From positions 1-33,843 of the forward strand of contig JARVJX010000007.1 in assembly GCA_029775995.1 (NCBI GenBank): a DNA stretch of 33,843 bases, read 5' to 3'. Below are positions 32,694 to 33,843 of the stretch, in pieces. The stretch comes from Nitrososphaeria archaeon (lineage in GTDB: Archaea > Thermoproteota > Nitrososphaeria > Nitrososphaerales > JARVJX01). The notes under the pieces were generated by a model. That model ran no database searches, was not told where the DNA came from, and worked only from the letters and a program-made list of their open reading frames with translations. The number at the start of each line of letters is the position of its first letter. Position 1 is the stretch's first letter. A program made the translations under genes and the position numbers.

Positions 32694-33587
32694 TCATTTC
32701 TTAACTACACTTACAACCTTTTCTGAGAAGAGCTTTACAGCTTCATCTAGATTCCTTTGATTAAAGACCAAAGTAAACTGACTAATCCCCGCATCCATAT
32801 ATCTTAAAAGCTTGGTTAAGCAATCCTCAGGATTTCCTACTAAGTTTCTATCAAAGTAATCTTGAGGTAAATAATTTCTCAAGAAATAATCCTTAGCCTC
32901 TTTTAAAGCTTCCTCTCTATCTCTGTGTATGAATACATCGATTTCAAGACTAATAGGTAGCCTACTATTCAAAAGCTCTATTTTTTTACGAATTTCATGA
33001 ACCCTTAAAAAAGAAATCTCTGCCATATCAGCATATTTTGAAGCTATTTTTAGCATTTTCTTTCCCATACAGGCTACTATTATAGGTATATGCCTTTGAT
33101 AACACTTTGGCCCTAAATTTGCATTAAGAACAGAGAAATATTTTCCTTTAAAGCTAAACCTATCTTTAAGAAATAGATTCTTTATAATTTTAAGACCTTC
33201 TTCAAGCATCTCAACCCTCTCTCTACTATTTGGGTAATCATATCCATAGGCTAACCACCATTCCTTAATCTTAGGATAATTGGCTCCACAACCTACCCTT
33301 AAATCAAACCTTCCCTTACTAAGGTTATCTAAGGTTGATGAAGCTTTAGCCAAAGCTATGGGCTCTCTATAGCCTTTGAATAGATTGCTTAAAGCTGGTC
33401 CTAACCTTATCCTTGATGTTAAAGAGCTTAGATAGGATAAAGTAGAGAAGCAATCTAAGAGGTAATTCCAAGGACCATCACCATAGTAAAAGGCATCATA
33501 ACCTAAATCTTCACAGAGCTTACAGAATTTAGCTACTTCCTCTACCTTATTACCAAAGGACTCTACACAAAATTTAACCATGACCAT
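32694..33587 (-). CDS. Luciferase-like (LLM class) F420-dependent oxidoreductase
   Basis: A 297-residue TIM-barrel protein of the luciferase-like monooxygenase superfamily, most archaeal members of which use coenzyme F420. Seen are CEDLGYDAFYYGDGP near the N-terminus, the SRIRLGPALSNLF strand, STLDNLSKGRFDLRVGCG (about 83-100) and the late IPIIVACMGKKMLKIASKYAD block typical of MER-like members. The substrate is not clear. Methylene-tetrahydromethanopterin reductase (Mer) belongs to this group, but the match is to the family only. The ATG lies about 27 bases from a TATA-like element shared with the 5S gene, which suggests a leaderless transcript. Confidence 0.85.
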   Translation of the reverse strand: MVMVKFCVESFGNKVEEVAKFCKLCEDLGYDAFYYGDGPWNYLLDCFSTLSYLSSLTSRIRLGPALSNLFKGYREPIALAKASSTLDNLSKGRFDLRVGCGANYPKIKEWWLAYGYDYPNSRERVEMLEEGLKIIKNLFLKDRFSFKGKYFSVLNANLGPKCYQRHIPIIVACMGKKMLKIASKYADMAEISFLRVHEIRKKIELLNSRLPISLEIDVFIHRDREEALKEAKDYFLRNYLPQDYFDRNLVGNPEDCLTKLLRYMDAGISQFTLVFNQRNLDEAVKLFSEKVVSVVKK

Positions 33588-33607
33588 GATATATAAAAGG
33601 GGTAAAG

Positions 33608-33617
33608 TTAATTTATC
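33608..33617. promoter_or_regulatory. Shared TATA box for 5S rRNA and luciferase-like gene
   Basis: TTAATTTATC (GATAAATTAA on the other strand) is centred about 25 bases from the 5S 5' end at 33638 and about 26 bases from the ATG at 33587. It suits both directions, so the two genes may share one TATA element in a 50-base gap. Confidence 0.5.
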
Positions 33618-33637
33618 CCTTTTCCTATACCAAATTA

Positions 33638-33750
33638 GCCGGCCATAGGGACGGTGTTCGACCTGGTCTCATTCCGAACCCAGAAGTCAAATCCGTCACC
33701 GCCGTTGTGTTAGTGAGGTGCGAGAGCCCTCGCGAAGCAACGGTGCCGGC
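33638..33750 (+). rRNA. rrf: 5S ribosomal RNA
   Basis: The sequence begins GCCGGCCATAGGGACGG and ends GGTGCCGGC. The palindromic GCCGGC at both ends closes helix I. The interior has the archaeal 5S core CTCATTCCGAACCCAGAAGT (helix II/III and loop B/C) and GGTGCGAGAGCC. A T8 run starts 5 bases downstream. No 16S or 23S genes adjoin it, so the rRNA genes are dispersed, as in many Thermoproteota. Confidence 0.96.
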
Positions 33751-33754
33751 ACCC

Positions 33755-33762
33755 TTTTTTTT
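33755..33762 (+). terminator. T-run after 5S rRNA
   Basis: Eight T residues directly after the 5S gene (ACCC then TTTTTTTT) are the expected intrinsic stop for archaeal RNA polymerase. Confidence 0.7.
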
Positions 33763-33769
33763 AAATTTT

Positions 33770-33843
33770 TTGCTTTGTGGCTTAATTCTTTAAGTTTCTT
33801 ATGTCTTGCTTTAATCTATGTATTGGTCTGTTGTTGATGAGAG
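33770..33843. repeat. Terminal inverted repeat, right copy
   Basis: These final 74 bases are the reverse complement of 24-97. The copy begins 7 bases after the T-run behind 5S and continues to the window edge, so its full length cannot be seen here. Confidence 0.9.

Noticed and set aside
1-33843. CRISPR array
   Set aside because: No regularly spaced direct repeats of the right size and no cas genes were seen.

Overview
This is AT-rich archaeal DNA. It carries a group II chaperonin, the archaeal two-subunit primase with a GINS protein, a family 5 uracil-DNA glycosylase, a HerA-type ATPase, an intron-bearing tRNA, TATA-box promoters, many TTG and GTG starts, and a 5S rRNA gene with no 16S or 23S beside it. 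The lone 5S gene and the fused subunit I-III heme-copper oxidase fit an aerobic, probably thermophilic member of the Thermoproteota or a near relative. I cannot name a lineage. The window looks like a contig: its last 74 bases recur, inverted, at positions 24-97.

Layout. 1-1053: a repeat, a truncated flavoprotein dehydrogenase gene and gene-free DNA. 1054-2727 (-): thermosome. 2949-4035: two dead transposases, an IS6/IS240-like one with its terminal repeats and an IS5-like tail. 4158-5651 (-): nadK and uracil-DNA glycosylase. 5808-9541 (-): terminal oxidase operon (subunit II, fused I+III, subunit IV, blue-copper protein), with a divergent HTH_10 regulator at 9623. 10660-13763 (+): priL, priS, GINS and a UPF0147 gene. 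14492-19086 (+): glyA, an M20 hydrolase, DUF166 and an RNA methyltransferase. 19123-20599 (+): a membrane-anchored winged-helix regulator and a Met-rich PepSY-like exported protein. 20640-21698 (-): AmmeMemoRadiSam radical SAM enzyme. 21822-22683: a decayed HEPN/nucleotidyltransferase pair. 22929-23070 (-): tRNA with intron(s). 23137: mfnB-like gene. 23918-27187 (+): a 45-residue ORF, a small Rad50-like ATPase and a HerA-like ATPase. 27188-28149: a small inverted-repeat element and a short orphan ORF between hairpins. 28150-32568 (-): class II ribonucleotide reductase and a winged-helix/ATP-cone/NrdD-like protein that looks like its regulator. 32694-33587 (-): luciferase-like oxidoreductase. 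33638-33750: 5S rRNA.

Working together: the oxidase genes build an A1-type quinol or copper-protein oxidase, probably fed by the cupredoxin and controlled by the divergent regulator. The primase subunits and GINS form an overlapping replication unit. glyA, DUF166 and mfnB touch one-carbon and cofactor metabolism. The two places most likely to hold something little described are (1) the compact Rad50-like/HerA-like operon, which lacks Mre11 and NurA and whose Rad50 frame seems to start at a non-standard ATT codon behind a perfect Shine-Dalgarno sequence, and (2) the winged-helix/ATP-cone/NrdD-like pseudoenzyme next to nrdJ, which looks like a one-protein dNTP-sensing regulator.
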